Shown here piece after piece: positions 1 through 7,975 of a stretch of 43,894 nt of DNA. Under the pieces are notes generated by a model, which did no database searches, had not been told where the DNA came from, and saw only the letters and a list, made by a program, of their open reading frames with translations. This DNA comes from an uncultured Lachnospiraceae bacterium (GTDB lineage: Bacteria > Bacillota > Clostridia > Lachnospirales > Lachnospiraceae): NCBI GenBank assembly GCA_910585295.1, contig CAJUDE010000029.1, positions 1 to 43,894 of the forward strand. Reading direction: 5' to 3'. Each line of letters starts with the position of its first letter. Positions within the stretch are counted from its first letter, which is position 1. The translations under genes and the position numbers were made by a program.

Positions 1-145
1 CGTAAGACATTATACGCGCCGTAGTGCGCATAGGCACCATACCATGGATTGCACAGCAATCATGGTATCATGTCGTAAGACATTATACGCGCCGTAGTGC
101 GCATAGGCACCATACCATGGATTGCACAGCAATCATGGTATTATG
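1..145. repeat. Tandem intergenic repeat, two 73-bp units
   Basis: Two nearly identical 73-bp units begin at 1 and 74 and stop about 25 bases before the glycosyltransferase start. Each unit has two inverted-repeat parts: one around the core GCGCCGTAGTGCGC, and one formed by ACCATGG and CATGGT arms. The reverse complement matches the 74-bp units at 26566-26785, so this is a dispersed family. The first unit may continue beyond the left edge of the window. It has no coding potential and no CRISPR-like spacers. Confidence 0.85.
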
Positions 146-170
146 ATAAAGTGGCACAATGGAGGAAACT

Positions 171-881
171 ATGGAAAAACTATATATTATCATGCCCGCA
201 TACAATGAAGAAGAGAACATTGCATCTGTAATCGCCCAATGGCACCCATTGGCAGAACAAACAGGCCCAGACAGCCGCCTAGTGATAATAGATGACGGGA
301 GCAGGGACCATACATACAAAACAGCATGCAAGCTGAAAAAGAAATACCCCCAATTAACAGTCCTCACCAAAGAAAACCAAGGGCATGGCCCAACTGTATT
401 ATACGGTTACAAATATGCCATCTGCCACGGCGCTGATTATGTATTCCAAACAGACTCGGACGGACAGACGCTTCCTTCTGAATTCCCGATATTCTGGAAA
501 AACCGCGCAAGCTGCGGGCTGCTGATTGGCCGACGTGCCTGGCGGCAAGACGGCATTTCCCGGCTCTTCGTCACTTGGGTGCTGCGGCTTGTCCTGCTGG
601 CCATATTCCAAGCAAATATCAAAGACGCAAATTCCCCCTACCGGCTGATGCGCTGCAGCCAACTGCGCCAGGCGCTTAGGAAAGTACCCAAAAACTTTTT
701 CCTTTCCAATGTGTTAATCACGGTTATTTACACTAAAGAGCATCTGGGAGTCCATTATTACCCTATTACATTCCTGCAGCGCCAGGGAGGGCAGAACTCC
801 ATTAATATTAGGAAAATCATTTCTATCGGAATGCGGGCGCTGCGCCAATTTTGGAGGCTTCGAGGAAAAATTGGGCGTTAA
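171..881 (+). CDS. Family 2 glycosyltransferase
   Basis: This 236-residue protein is a GT-A fold glycosyltransferase of family 2, close in plan to polyprenyl-phosphate hexose synthases (DPM1 type). Seen in the sequence are the N-terminal IIMPAYNEEEN nucleotide-binding strand, the VIIDDGSRDHT motif near residues 38-48, and a metal-binding DSD near 95-97. A short hydrophobic stretch, VTWVLRLVLLAIF, follows near the C-terminal half, with no multi-span membrane tail. An in-frame ATG at 159 exists, but GGAGG at 161-165 is a ribosome binding site correctly spaced for the ATG at 171. The next gene is a large polytopic membrane protein 140 bases downstream on the same strand. By family knowledge it probably loads a sugar onto a lipid carrier; the substrate cannot be read from sequence. 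Confidence 0.88.
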   Translation: MEKLYIIMPAYNEEENIASVIAQWHPLAEQTGPDSRLVIIDDGSRDHTYKTACKLKKKYPQLTVLTKENQGHGPTVLYGYKYAICHGADYVFQTDSDGQTLPSEFPIFWKNRASCGLLIGRRAWRQDGISRLFVTWVLRLVLLAIFQANIKDANSPYRLMRCSQLRQALRKVPKNFFLSNVLITVIYTKEHLGVHYYPITFLQRQGGQNSINIRKIISIGMRALRQFWRLRGKIGR

Positions 882-917
882 AGGGGGCGGGTATTTGGTC
901 TGCACTCCGTTTCGGTC

Positions 918-946
918 GGCGCTGTGTGCCGCCGACACACAGCGCC
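918..946. other. Perfect 11-bp stem hairpin between two genes
   Basis: GGCGCTGTGTG at 918-928 pairs with CACACAGCGCC at 936-946 around a 7-base loop. It lies between the glycosyltransferase stop and the ribosome binding site of the DUF2298 gene. No T-run follows, so it is not a classical terminator. It may limit read-through or stabilise mRNA. The GC-rich sequence to its right (CGCGGCATTCGCC, then GCGCGGCTG...TGGCTCATTGC) recurs in part at 35193 and 37521. Confidence 0.6.
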
Positions 947-1021
947 CCGCGCGGCATTCGCCAATTATCCCTCGCAAGCGCGGCTGCTTGGCTCATTGCC
1001 GTGGGAATAAAGGAGGTTATT

Positions 1022-3184
1022 ATGAATACATTTTTAAAATACAAATTTGAAATTCTTGCCAGCGCCTCCCTTGCCGCGCTGTCTGTGTGGCTCTTAGGGG
1101 ATGACAGCAAAACTTTCCTGGCATGGTGGCTGGCTGTCCTTGTGCTTGGATGTACATTTATGCCTTTTACAGGCCTGCTATTTTCTGGCTTCCAGGATAA
1201 AGGCTGGCTGTTTTCTAAAGCTATCGCCATCGCCATTGCAGGATACCTTACCTGGCTTCCCACTGCCCTTGGCATACTAAAATTCACTTCCGCTTCGTGC
1301 ATAGCAATTACTTTCCTCTGCATAGGGGCAAACGCCTTGCTGGCATTTATCCAGCATCGCCAAAAAACCTGCCCCCTTACGGAACCTTCTTGCCGCCTAA
1401 TGGTGCAAGAAGAACTTATATTTGTTGCGCTGTTCCTTTTCTGGGCTTATGTAGCTGGCTTCCGGCCGCAGGCTTATGGGGAAGAGAAATTTATGGATTT
1501 TGGATTTATGGCGGCAATGATGCGAGGCACTGAGCTTCCATTCCCCGATATATGGTACAGCCAGTCCCCAGTCAATTACTACTATGGAGGGCAATATTAT
1601 GCTGTTTTCCTAACAAAGCTAACCCTGGCGCAGGCGTCTTCCACCTATAATTTAATGCGGGCGCTGGTGGCAGGCATGGCATTTGCCCTGCCCTTCTCCC
1701 TGGTAAGGCAGGCAGCAAAAGATTATTATGGAAAGGGGAAGCGCCGTGCCGTTTGGTCTGGCCTGCTTGCTGGCTTAGCTGTCTCATTATGCGGGAATAT
1801 GCATTATGTAATTTATGGGATAATCCTGCCGCTTGTTACAGGTTCTGATTTCTGGTTCCCGGAATCCACCCGTTATATTGGGCATAACCCGGAAACCTAT
1901 GACCAGACAATCCACGAGTTCCCTGCCTATTCTTTTATCCAGGGAGACCTGCACGCCCATATGGTAAACATTTATTTTGTATTATCTGTTTTAGGGCTGT
2001 TATATGCCTGGATGAAAAGGGAGGGGTGCAGCCGGAGAAAAGCTTTATTTCAAATGCCCTTGCTGATGTGCGGCATATTCCTTGGAATTTTCCAATGGAG
2101 CAACGCCTGGGATTTTGCAATTTACTATGTCATTATTTGCGGCATATGCTTTTTCACCAATTTGAAATGGTCCCAAAATTGGAAAGATGGGATTTTCACC
2201 AGCGTGGCCCAATGGGTTGAAGTGCTTGTCTTAAGCATTTTGGCTGCGCTGCCTTTTACTTTACAGTTTGACAGCGGCATGGCGCAGGGAATACGCCTGG
2301 TAAAAAACCATTCTGCTTTTTACCAGCTCTGTGTGCTTTGGGCGCTTCCCGTTGCCATTGTAATTGTGTTCCTGGTAAAACTCTTCCTGGAACATAAGCC
2401 ATCCCACCCTATGGAGTGGCTGAAAGGCATGAAAACCCCAGACCTTTTTATCCTGACCCTGGCTTTGTGCGCCCTAGGGCTAATCCTTCTGCCTGAGGTT
2501 ATCTATTTGAGGGATATTTATGAAGAGGTTGCTGCCCGCTCCAACACAATGTTTAAGCTGACCTACCAGGCATTTATCTTGTTTGGCATATGTATGGGGT
2601 TCCTGTTAATAAGGTTCCTTACAGACAAACCCTGCAAATGGATCCGTGTAACTGGTATTTTAGGGACGGCATGCCTGCTATTGACTTCTGGCTACACAGC
2701 AACAGCAATCAAACAATGGAATGGGGAAATCTGGAACCGGGAAGGCTACCTAGGGCTGGACGCCACTGCTTTTTTAGAAAGCCAATTCCCACAGGATGAA
2801 CCGGCCATCCGCTGGCTGCAAACCCAAATTACAGGAACCCCTGTGGTACTAGAAGCCCCTGGGACCAGCTACAGCAACTACTGCCGGGTATCCGCAATGA
2901 CTGGGCTGCCCACTGTCCTTGGCTGGTATACCCATGAGCATCTCTGGCGTGGGGACACCGAGGACTTAAACTTTAAAACTGCACAGATAGAAACGATATA
3001 CACCTCCACAAACGAGGCAGAGGTACGAAGCCTTCTGGATGAATTCCAGGTGTCCTATATTTTCATTGGGCAAATGGAACGGGAAAAATACTTAAATTTA
3101 AATGAAAGCCTGCTCCGGTCTATGGGCGAAGTAGTTTATGACAATGGCGCAACCATCATTCAGGTAGGTGCAGCTAAGGAATAA
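1022..3184 (+). CDS. DUF2298 (Chlor_Arch_YYY) polytopic membrane protein
   Basis: The 720-residue product is very hydrophobic, with well over ten predicted membrane spans. It has the NYYYGGQYYAVF signature near residues 184-195 that names the YYY/DUF2298 family of large membrane proteins. A charged, non-membrane tail of about 130 residues ends the protein (from about residue 590, after the TATAIKQWN span). AAAGGAGGT at 1010-1018 sets the ATG at 1022; the open frame runs further upstream to 851 but through a GC-rich hairpin spacer. Family members often sit beside family 2 glycosyltransferases, as here, and resemble lipid-linked-sugar transferases (GT-C-like). That function is inferred; the exact reaction is unknown. 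Confidence 0.85.
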   Translation: MNTFLKYKFEILASASLAALSVWLLGDDSKTFLAWWLAVLVLGCTFMPFTGLLFSGFQDKGWLFSKAIAIAIAGYLTWLPTALGILKFTSASCIAITFLCIGANALLAFIQHRQKTCPLTEPSCRLMVQEELIFVALFLFWAYVAGFRPQAYGEEKFMDFGFMAAMMRGTELPFPDIWYSQSPVNYYYGGQYYAVFLTKLTLAQASSTYNLMRALVAGMAFALPFSLVRQAAKDYYGKGKRRAVWSGLLAGLAVSLCGNMHYVIYGIILPLVTGSDFWFPESTRYIGHNPETYDQTIHEFPAYSFIQGDLHAHMVNIYFVLSVLGLLYAWMKREGCSRRKALFQMPLLMCGIFLGIFQWSNAWDFAIYYVIICGICFFTNLKWSQNWKDGIFTSVAQWVEVLVLSILAALPFTLQFDSGMAQGIRLVKNHSAFYQLCVLWALPVAIVIVFLVKLFLEHKPSHPMEWLKGMKTPDLFILTLALCALGLILLPEVIYLRDIYEEVAARSNTMFKLTYQAFILFGICMGFLLIRFLTDKPCKWIRVTGILGTACLLLTSGYTATAIKQWNGEIWNREGYLGLDATAFLESQFPQDEPAIRWLQTQITGTPVVLEAPGTSYSNYCRVSAMTGLPTVLGWYTHEHLWRGDTEDLNFKTAQIETIYTSTNEAEVRSLLDEFQVSYIFIGQMEREKYLNLNESLLRSMGEVVYDNGATIIQVGAAKE

Positions 3185-3262
3185 CTTAAAACAGCAAACC
3201 TTATATGTGGGGTTCCTGGCATAAAATAACCTAAAACAGTAAACCTTGTATCTGGGATCCCC
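3182..3262. repeat. Imperfect 45-bp direct repeat, two copies
   Basis: The segment starting TAACTTAAAACAGCAAACC at 3182 recurs as TAACCTAAAACAGTAAACC at 3227, a period of 45 bases. The first copy overlaps the DUF2298 stop codon. No function can be assigned. Confidence 0.6.
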
Positions 3263-3330
3263 GCCCTATGCAGCCTTTTTATACATGCCATCAGCCCTGC
3301 CCCATATATAAGAAAGCTGCACAATTTAAT

Positions 3331-3379
3331 GGGATTCTATGATATATAGTTATGCCATAACTATATATCATAGAATCCC
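3331..3379. repeat. 49-base near-perfect palindrome
   Basis: Bases 3331-3354 (starting GGGATTCTATGATATA) are the exact reverse complement of 3356-3379, with one central base. The 24-bp stem is AT-rich in the middle, with GGGATTC ends. It lies between two convergent genes, 36 bases past the chemoreceptor stop. No flanking T-run is seen on either strand. It may act as a convergent terminator or be a palindromic mobile repeat. Confidence 0.85.
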
Positions 3380-3414
3380 TGTATGTTGCAGCAGCCTTTA
3401 CCTGCTTATTTCTA

Positions 3415-5292
3415 TTATGATTCTACAATTTCCAACAACTTACCTGTAATATCTGCCATGTTAGAAGAAGCCTGCTTGGTGTTCTGGGATACCTGCACAT
3501 TCTTTTCCACCACATCAGAAATCTTCCCAATCTGGCTTACCGCATATGCCACAGTATCCACATTCTGCCTTACCATCTCTGCTATTTTCTCCACATCCTG
3601 GTTAGCCCTTTCAATATCTTTCACAACAATGCCAAATGCTTCCACCGTCTGCTGTGTAATTACTTTCCCATCTTCCACAGCCAACATGGAATTGGTAATC
3701 AGCTCATTTGTCTCCTTCGCCGCCTGTGCGCTTCTTGCGGCAAGCTCTCCCACCTGTTTCGCCACAACTGCAAATCCTTTCCCCATTTCCCCTGCCCTGG
3801 CAGCTTCAATAGAAGCATTTAAGGAAAGCATGTTGGTTTGATGGGCAATGGAATTAATCTCATCAATAATTTTCTCAATCGCCATAGACATCTCACTGAT
3901 ATTTTGCATAGATTCCCTAAGCTGCCCCATCCTGGACTGGGTTTGCACAATTTGCGCAGCAACATTGCCATTCTCAGCCGTGATATTCACAGAGGCGTTC
4001 ACACTATTGTTCAACTCCTCCATTAATTGGTCCATAATCTGTTTCAGCCCTTCCACAGCCTGTTCCTGTTCCCCAGTCCCCTGTTGGATATCATCTGCAT
4101 TTTCCAATGTCTCCCCAGACACATCATTTAAATCCACGCACGCATTTTTTACATTTTCAATTAAAATCTGGTTCTGTTCCATATCTTCTTTTTGCCGTTC
4201 CAGAAGCCTTGCGTTCTCTTCTATGCTGCTGCAGATGCTCCCTACCATTTTATTTATGCTGTCTGAAAGCAATGCAAACTCTGGGTTCCCCTGTTCATTT
4301 ACCGTAATCTCAAAATTTCCCTCTGCAATTTCTTTCATGGAATTAGTAATACGGTTGATCCCACGGACAATTTTACTGTCCACAAGCTGGTTAATGGTCA
4401 ACAGCAGCACGCCAAAGATAACCAGCATACTAAGGGACACCACAATCGTCTGATTGCGCCGCTCTTTGTAATATTCGTTTGCCGGCATAAACGTGCCTAT
4501 CACTTGGCCATTATATTCTTCTGCTTGATAATAGCCCTTCACTCCATCCACCACTGCCTTGCCGCTCCCTGTTAACGCCTGGGGAAACCCGGCGTCCACT
4601 GCGGGAGCGCCAATTAATTCCTGATTCTGATGCGCCAATATCACGCCATCTTCGCTTCCAATGGCATACACATAGCCCTTCTCACCAAATTCAATACCCT
4701 TCAGCACAACGCCAATCTCTGTCCCAGCAAGCATATTTTCCAGCACTTCTGGATGCACGCCTACCTGGACAAGCCCTTTTGCATCTTTCCTTGCCACGCC
4801 AATATATTGCATCATTTTCCCAATAGAAGCATTCACCTGCGGCTCCTGGACAATTTCCAGGGATGGGTCATCCACAATTTCCATAAACGCCTTGGACTGT
4901 TCCCCGCTGTTCATATCAAACCCAATATAAACTTCGCCAGTGGAACCAGTGATAATCCCATCCTCGTCAATAATATGTAACTCATCCACTTTAATTCTGT
5001 CTTTCACTTCATTCAGTTTCCCAATATCGCCGCCCATGGAACTGTCCATGGCAAGCATGTCGGCAAACGCCCTTGTCTTTGCCAAATTATCCTCACTGAG
5101 GTTCTGGGTAAGCTTTGCAATATTGTCCTCATTTGTCGCCAGCTTCTCCTTCACCTCTTCCAGCTTCTCCTGGCTCGCCGCCTTATTCCCCCTCTGGTTC
5201 ACAAATGTCTGCAATGCAAAAATGGCCGTGATCGTAAGGATAAGCGCAGCCAACATGTAAATAAACAGCCGTTTGGTAAAAATTTTCTTCAT
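3415..5292 (-). CDS. Methyl-accepting chemotaxis protein, intact
   Basis: The 625-residue receptor has an N-terminal transmembrane helix (about residues 9-29), an extracytoplasmic sensing domain of the Cache type (about 30-280), a second helix near 282-302, a HAMP domain to about 355, and a long coiled-coil signalling domain. The conserved hairpin tip is present (AHQTNMLSLNASIEAARAGE, then GKGFAVVAKQVGELA). That tip contacts CheA and CheW by family knowledge. The start at 5292 (MKKIFTKRLF) follows GAGAGG and begins directly with the membrane helix; an in-frame upstream extension to 5394 lies over the promoter. A consensus promoter is at 5366-5394. The ligand is unknown. No other chemotaxis genes lie nearby. 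Confidence 0.93.
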   Translation of the reverse strand: MKKIFTKRLFIYMLAALILTITAIFALQTFVNQRGNKAASQEKLEEVKEKLATNEDNIAKLTQNLSEDNLAKTRAFADMLAMDSSMGGDIGKLNEVKDRIKVDELHIIDEDGIITGSTGEVYIGFDMNSGEQSKAFMEIVDDPSLEIVQEPQVNASIGKMMQYIGVARKDAKGLVQVGVHPEVLENMLAGTEIGVVLKGIEFGEKGYVYAIGSEDGVILAHQNQELIGAPAVDAGFPQALTGSGKAVVDGVKGYYQAEEYNGQVIGTFMPANEYYKERRNQTIVVSLSMLVIFGVLLLTINQLVDSKIVRGINRITNSMKEIAEGNFEITVNEQGNPEFALLSDSINKMVGSICSSIEENARLLERQKEDMEQNQILIENVKNACVDLNDVSGETLENADDIQQGTGEQEQAVEGLKQIMDQLMEELNNSVNASVNITAENGNVAAQIVQTQSRMGQLRESMQNISEMSMAIEKIIDEINSIAHQTNMLSLNASIEAARAGEMGKGFAVVAKQVGELAARSAQAAKETNELITNSMLAVEDGKVITQQTVEAFGIVVKDIERANQDVEKIAEMVRQNVDTVAYAVSQIGKISDVVEKNVQVSQNTKQASSNMADITGKLLEIVES

Positions 5293-5365
5293 AATGTGTT
5301 TCCCTCTCCGTTGCAAGTATATAGTGTCTGCTTGGAATACCCATGTTCCAGTATGCCTTTTGTCC

Positions 5366-5394
5366 ATTATACTTTGGGCAACAGCCATTTTCAA
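5366..5394 (-). promoter_or_regulatory. Sigma-A promoter of the chemoreceptor gene
   Basis: On the minus strand TTGAAA (5394-5389), a 17-base spacer and TATAAT (5371-5366) form a near-consensus vegetative promoter about 75 bases upstream of the start codon. It is not of the flagellar sigma-D type. Confidence 0.75.
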
Positions 5395-5490
5395 GGGAAT
5401 TTCCTAAATAATTCCATTCCTGATACCATTGTTCTGATAATTGCATCTGCTATTGCCCTCCAACATTCATCCTTTGTATTTTACATATCT

Positions 5491-5930
5491 TTAATCCTGT
5501 TCCTCTTTTTCCTGCTGTTGCCTTGCAACAAAAGCATATCCCTTTCCAAGTTCCTTGAAAAACTTTTGTAAATTAGATAATATACTTGATTCCAAATCAC
5601 TTTCCGTAAAACCATTACTTTGCGCCATTCCCAAGAATTCTGCTATGAACGGATTCTTTATAAATTATTAGGCTTTTGTGTCCATGACAAAATCTGTCCA
5701 GAGGATTTTGGACTCAATGAGTCCAAAATGTTAGGAAAAACCTCATAAAACTTCTTAAATTTGTATAAGCTGCCAACATCAAAACCTTTTCCATATTCTT
5801 CTGTTAAAGACTTTGACAATGCTTTCATTATCTCTTTTCCGTAGTTGTCTGTTCGGGTGGTTCCTTTCAATCCCTCTTCAACAATACGGTATCCTATCAA
5901 CCAATTTCTTTTAACTATAGTGTTCCCACT
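5491..5930 (-). pseudogene. Decayed YhcG/DUF1016-type PDDEXK nuclease gene
   Basis: Two remnants of one gene lie end to end on the minus strand. The 5' piece (5930-5658) translates without a start codon and contains WLIGYRIVEEG, then NYGKEIMKALSKSLTEEYG, then GSLYKFKKFYEVFPNILDSL, typical of the DUF1016 N-terminal winged-helix domain. It runs off course after ILSWT. The 3' piece (about 5658-5491, next frame) contains KNPFIAEFLGM, FTESDLESSILSNLQKF and ELGKGYAFVARQQ, which matches the start of the C-terminal PDDEXK domain. It then stops. About 100 or more internal codons and the catalytic end are missing, and the frame changes at the junction. The gene is therefore dead. Base composition is AT-richer than its neighbours, in keeping with acquired DNA. 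The translated pieces were recognised by eye. Confidence 0.75.
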
Positions 5931-5932
5931 GC

Positions 5933-6244
5933 TTAAAATTCCAAATTCCCCCTATAAATTCCAGTGTTCCATATTTCATTAAATTCTTCTCTAGAAATAA
6001 TAGTTGCATAGAAGCCTTCTCCCCATACCCTTGCATTAAGTTCCTCAACTGTTGGGATTGAACACACTTCTATTACATCCGCATATGGGTCATCATCAAG
6101 CTTTACTTCCCCGTTCGCAAAGACCTCTATCTCCCTAATAGCCAATCTTTCATCTTCTATATCCACTTCATAAAAGTATACTACAGGTATATCATCAGAT
6201 TCATATTGCATAAATAGCTTTACATATTCAATATCGCTTTCCAT
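5933..6244 (-). CDS. Small DUF6881-like protein, possible immunity protein
   Basis: A 103-residue acidic protein without membrane segments. The pattern YVKLFMQYESDDIPVVYFYEV, then REIEVFANGEV, then PTVEELNAR and ISREEFNEIWN resembles the DUF6881 fold family, members of which are found among polymorphic-toxin immunity genes. A good ribosome binding site (GAGGTGA) precedes the ATG at 6244. It sits directly upstream of the YhcG remnant, in the same AT-rich accessory patch, and no toxin gene is visible. The family call comes from pattern memory and is moderate; the immunity role is an inference. Confidence 0.55.
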   Translation of the reverse strand: MESDIEYVKLFMQYESDDIPVVYFYEVDIEDERLAIREIEVFANGEVKLDDDPYADVIEVCSIPTVEELNARVWGEGFYATIISREEFNEIWNTGIYRGNLEF

Positions 6245-6332
6245 TGAAAATCACCTCGCCGTCAAATTCCAATATTATCAAAAAATCAAATACCCGCACA
6301 AGCGCGGGCTGGCTCGTTGCCTACAAAAAGAA

Positions 6333-6366
6333 AGGCCTTCCAAAGAATAAATTCCTTGGAAAACCT
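6333..6366 (-). terminator. Terminator hairpin downstream of tRNA-Thr
   Basis: On the minus strand AGGTTTTCCAAGGAA pairs imperfectly with TTTGGAAGGCCT around a short AT loop and is followed by TTCTTTTTG. It lies 17 bases past the tRNA 3' end. Confidence 0.65.
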
Positions 6367-6382
6367 CTATTTATCCATCAAA

Positions 6383-6455
6383 AGCTGCTGACGGGAATCG
6401 AACCCGTGACCTCCGCACTACCAATGCGACGCTCTACCGACTGAGCCACAGCAGC
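6383..6455 (-). tRNA. tRNA-Thr (anticodon GGT)
   Basis: The minus strand folds as a full cloverleaf. GCTGCTG pairs with CAGCAGC in the acceptor stem, the D arm has GGCTCAGTCGGTAGAGC, and the T arm has GGTTCGATTCC. The anticodon stem TCGCA/TGCGG holds the loop TTGGTAG, so the anticodon is GGT. CCA is not encoded. It has its own promoter at 6498-6526 and a terminator at 6333-6366. Confidence 0.95.
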
Positions 6456-6497
6456 AACTAGGCTTGTCTATTGGCTATCGCCCCAACCGACTTATCT

Positions 6498-6526
6498 AAT
6501 ATACTATATTCTACTTATCTTGTCAA
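6498..6526 (-). promoter_or_regulatory. Promoter of tRNA-Thr
   Basis: TTGACA (6526-6521), 17 bases, then TATATT (6503-6498) on the minus strand, immediately after the sigH stop codon and about 40 bases upstream of the tRNA. Confidence 0.75.
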
Positions 6527-6532
6527 TATTTT

Positions 6533-7141
6533 TTACAAAATTTTTGCAAATTTCCCCCGGATACGCTGCAGGGCATTGTCAATCGCCTTAGGTTCCTTTT
6601 CCATTGCCTCGGCGATTTGCCGGTAATGCATCCCTGCTAAATAAAGTTTCAAAACTTTCTGCTCCAAGGTGCTTAAGCTTTGCTCTATTTTTTCCTGAAC
6701 CATCCTGGCGTTTTCCTGGTCAATCAAAAGCTGCTCTGGATTGGCACTCTCAAATGTCTCCAAAAAATCCAGGAAGGTGTCCGCCCCTTCTTCCCCCATA
6801 GCCGCATTCAGGGAAATATAACTGTTTAGGGGCTGATGTTTTTTCCTCTGGGAAGCCTCCACTGCATGGTAGATTTGCCTGGTAATGCACAAATCCGCAA
6901 AATGGAAAAAAGAAGCGTCTTTCTCTTTTCGGTAATCCCGGACTGCCTTAAATAAGCCAACCATCCCCTCCTGGATCAAGTCATCCGTATCCCCACCAAT
7001 CAAGAACATTGCATTTGCGCGCTTTCGCACCAAATATTTGTACTTTTCCATAATATAATCCATCAGTTCCGGCTGCCCACCCCTTAATTCCTCAATCAAC
7101 ATTTCATCTGTGTGGTTTTGATAATCGGTATTCCTATGCAC
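6533..7141 (-). CDS. sigH: RNA polymerase sporulation sigma factor SigH
   Basis: This 202-residue sigma-70 family protein matches SigH (Spo0H), the sigma factor that starts early sporulation and stationary-phase transcription. Region 2 is seen as YKYLVRKRANAMFLIGGD, then DDLIQEGMVGLFKAVRDY, and region 4 as LSTLEQKVLKLYLAGM, then YRQIAEAMEKEPKAIDNAL. The start is a GTG at 7141, 6 bases after the ribosome binding site GAGGGA. It is the last gene of the glf-to-sigH minus-strand run. In Bacillus and many Clostridia yacP lies between rlmB and sigH; here it is absent, and an inverted-repeat element fills the 80-base gap. The sigH call is strong. Confidence 0.95.
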   Translation of the reverse strand: MHRNTDYQNHTDEMLIEELRGGQPELMDYIMEKYKYLVRKRANAMFLIGGDTDDLIQEGMVGLFKAVRDYRKEKDASFFHFADLCITRQIYHAVEASQRKKHQPLNSYISLNAAMGEEGADTFLDFLETFESANPEQLLIDQENARMVQEKIEQSLSTLEQKVLKLYLAGMHYRQIAEAMEKEPKAIDNALQRIRGKFAKIL

Positions 7142-7175
7142 TTATTCTCCCTCTGAAACTTAAGAACCTAAGGAA

Positions 7176-7236
7176 CTGTTAAGAAATAACTTTGTTTTTG
7201 GCACAGGGTCAAATATAGACATTTATTTCTTAACAG
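7176..7236. repeat. 61-bp element with 14-bp perfect inverted ends
   Basis: CTGTTAAGAAATAA at 7176-7189 is the exact reverse complement of 7223-7236, leaving a 33-base interior. The right arm overlaps the rlmB stop codon and the left arm ends 35 bases before the sigH start. It could be a miniature inverted-repeat element or a long-loop RNA hairpin in the rlmB-sigH transcript. Confidence 0.7.
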
Positions 7237-7975
7237 CCCCTAACCTTTGCCTTACGATTTCGTATGCCAGCACCCCAGCAGCCACAGAAGCGTTCAGGGA
7301 ATCTATCTCCCCCGCCATCGGGATAGAGGCCGCAAAATCACAATTTTCCTTCACCAGTTTGCTTACGCCATCCCCTTCGCTTCCGACCACCAGCCCAATA
7401 GGCCCTGTCAAATCAAGCTCATACATCTTTGTGCCGGACATATCGGCGCAGGCAAACCATATGCCCTTCTTTTTTAACTCTTGGATTGTTTTAGAAAGGT
7501 TCCCCACCTTCGCAACCGGGGTGTAATTAATGGCTCCAGCAGATGTCTTTGCCACAGTTGCCGTAAGCCCCACTGCCCGGCGTTTTGGGATAATAACGCC
7601 ATGTACCCCTGCCAAATTGGCAGTACGGATAATCGCCCCCAAATTGTGCGGATCCTCAATATTATCCAGCAATAGCAAAAAAGGAGGCTCCCCCTTTTCC
7701 TCTGCTATTTTTAATATATCCTCCACTTCTGCATATTCATAAGCAGCCGCAAAGGCAACCACCCCCTGGTGCTTCCTTGTCTCGGAAAGCTGGTCTAACC
7801 TTTCCTTTGGGACAAAGGTAAGAATCGTGCCTTGCTTTTTTGCCTCCCGGATAATAGAGCGCACTGGCCCATCCTGGCAGCCGTCTAACACAAACAGCTT
7901 GTCTATTGTCTTGCCAGCCCGGAACGCCTCCAACACAGCATTCCTTCCCTCAATTGTCAGTTCCTCGTACCTCAT
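7223..7975 (-). CDS. rlmB: 23S rRNA (guanosine-2'-O-)-methyltransferase RlmB
   Basis: A 250-residue SPOUT-class methyltransferase (TrmH/RlmB group) that by family knowledge 2'-O-methylates a conserved guanosine of 23S rRNA using S-adenosylmethionine. It has the N-terminal substrate-binding domain (GRNAVLEAFRAGKTIDKL), then the knotted domain: motif 1 LDNIEDPHNLGAIIRTAN, motif 2 GLVVGSEGDGV, motif 3 IPMAGEIDSLNASVAAGVL. AAGGAGG with proper spacing sets the ATG at 7975; the open frame extends to 8005 but without a better site. It overlaps the end of mrnC by 26 bases, which indicates translational coupling. Confidence 0.93.
   Translation of the reverse strand: MRYEELTIEGRNAVLEAFRAGKTIDKLFVLDGCQDGPVRSIIREAKKQGTILTFVPKERLDQLSETRKHQGVVAFAAAYEYAEVEDILKIAEEKGEPPFLLLLDNIEDPHNLGAIIRTANLAGVHGVIIPKRRAVGLTATVAKTSAGAINYTPVAKVGNLSKTIQELKKKGIWFACADMSGTKMYELDLTGPIGLVVGSEGDGVSKLVKENCDFAASIPMAGEIDSLNASVAAGVLAYEIVRQRLGAVKK

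Noticed and set aside
1..145. Tandem repeats considered as a CRISPR array
   Set aside because: Units abut with no unique spacers, and no cas genes are present in the window.
3848..4453. 201-codon open frame opposite the first chemoreceptor
   Set aside because: A mirror of the chemoreceptor coding sequence, with a Ser/Ile-rich low-complexity product.
5403..5485. Short open frame after the YhcG remnant (KDECWRAIADAIIRTMVSGM) as another gene remnant
   Set aside because: About 28 codons between stops, no start or known family; too little to call.
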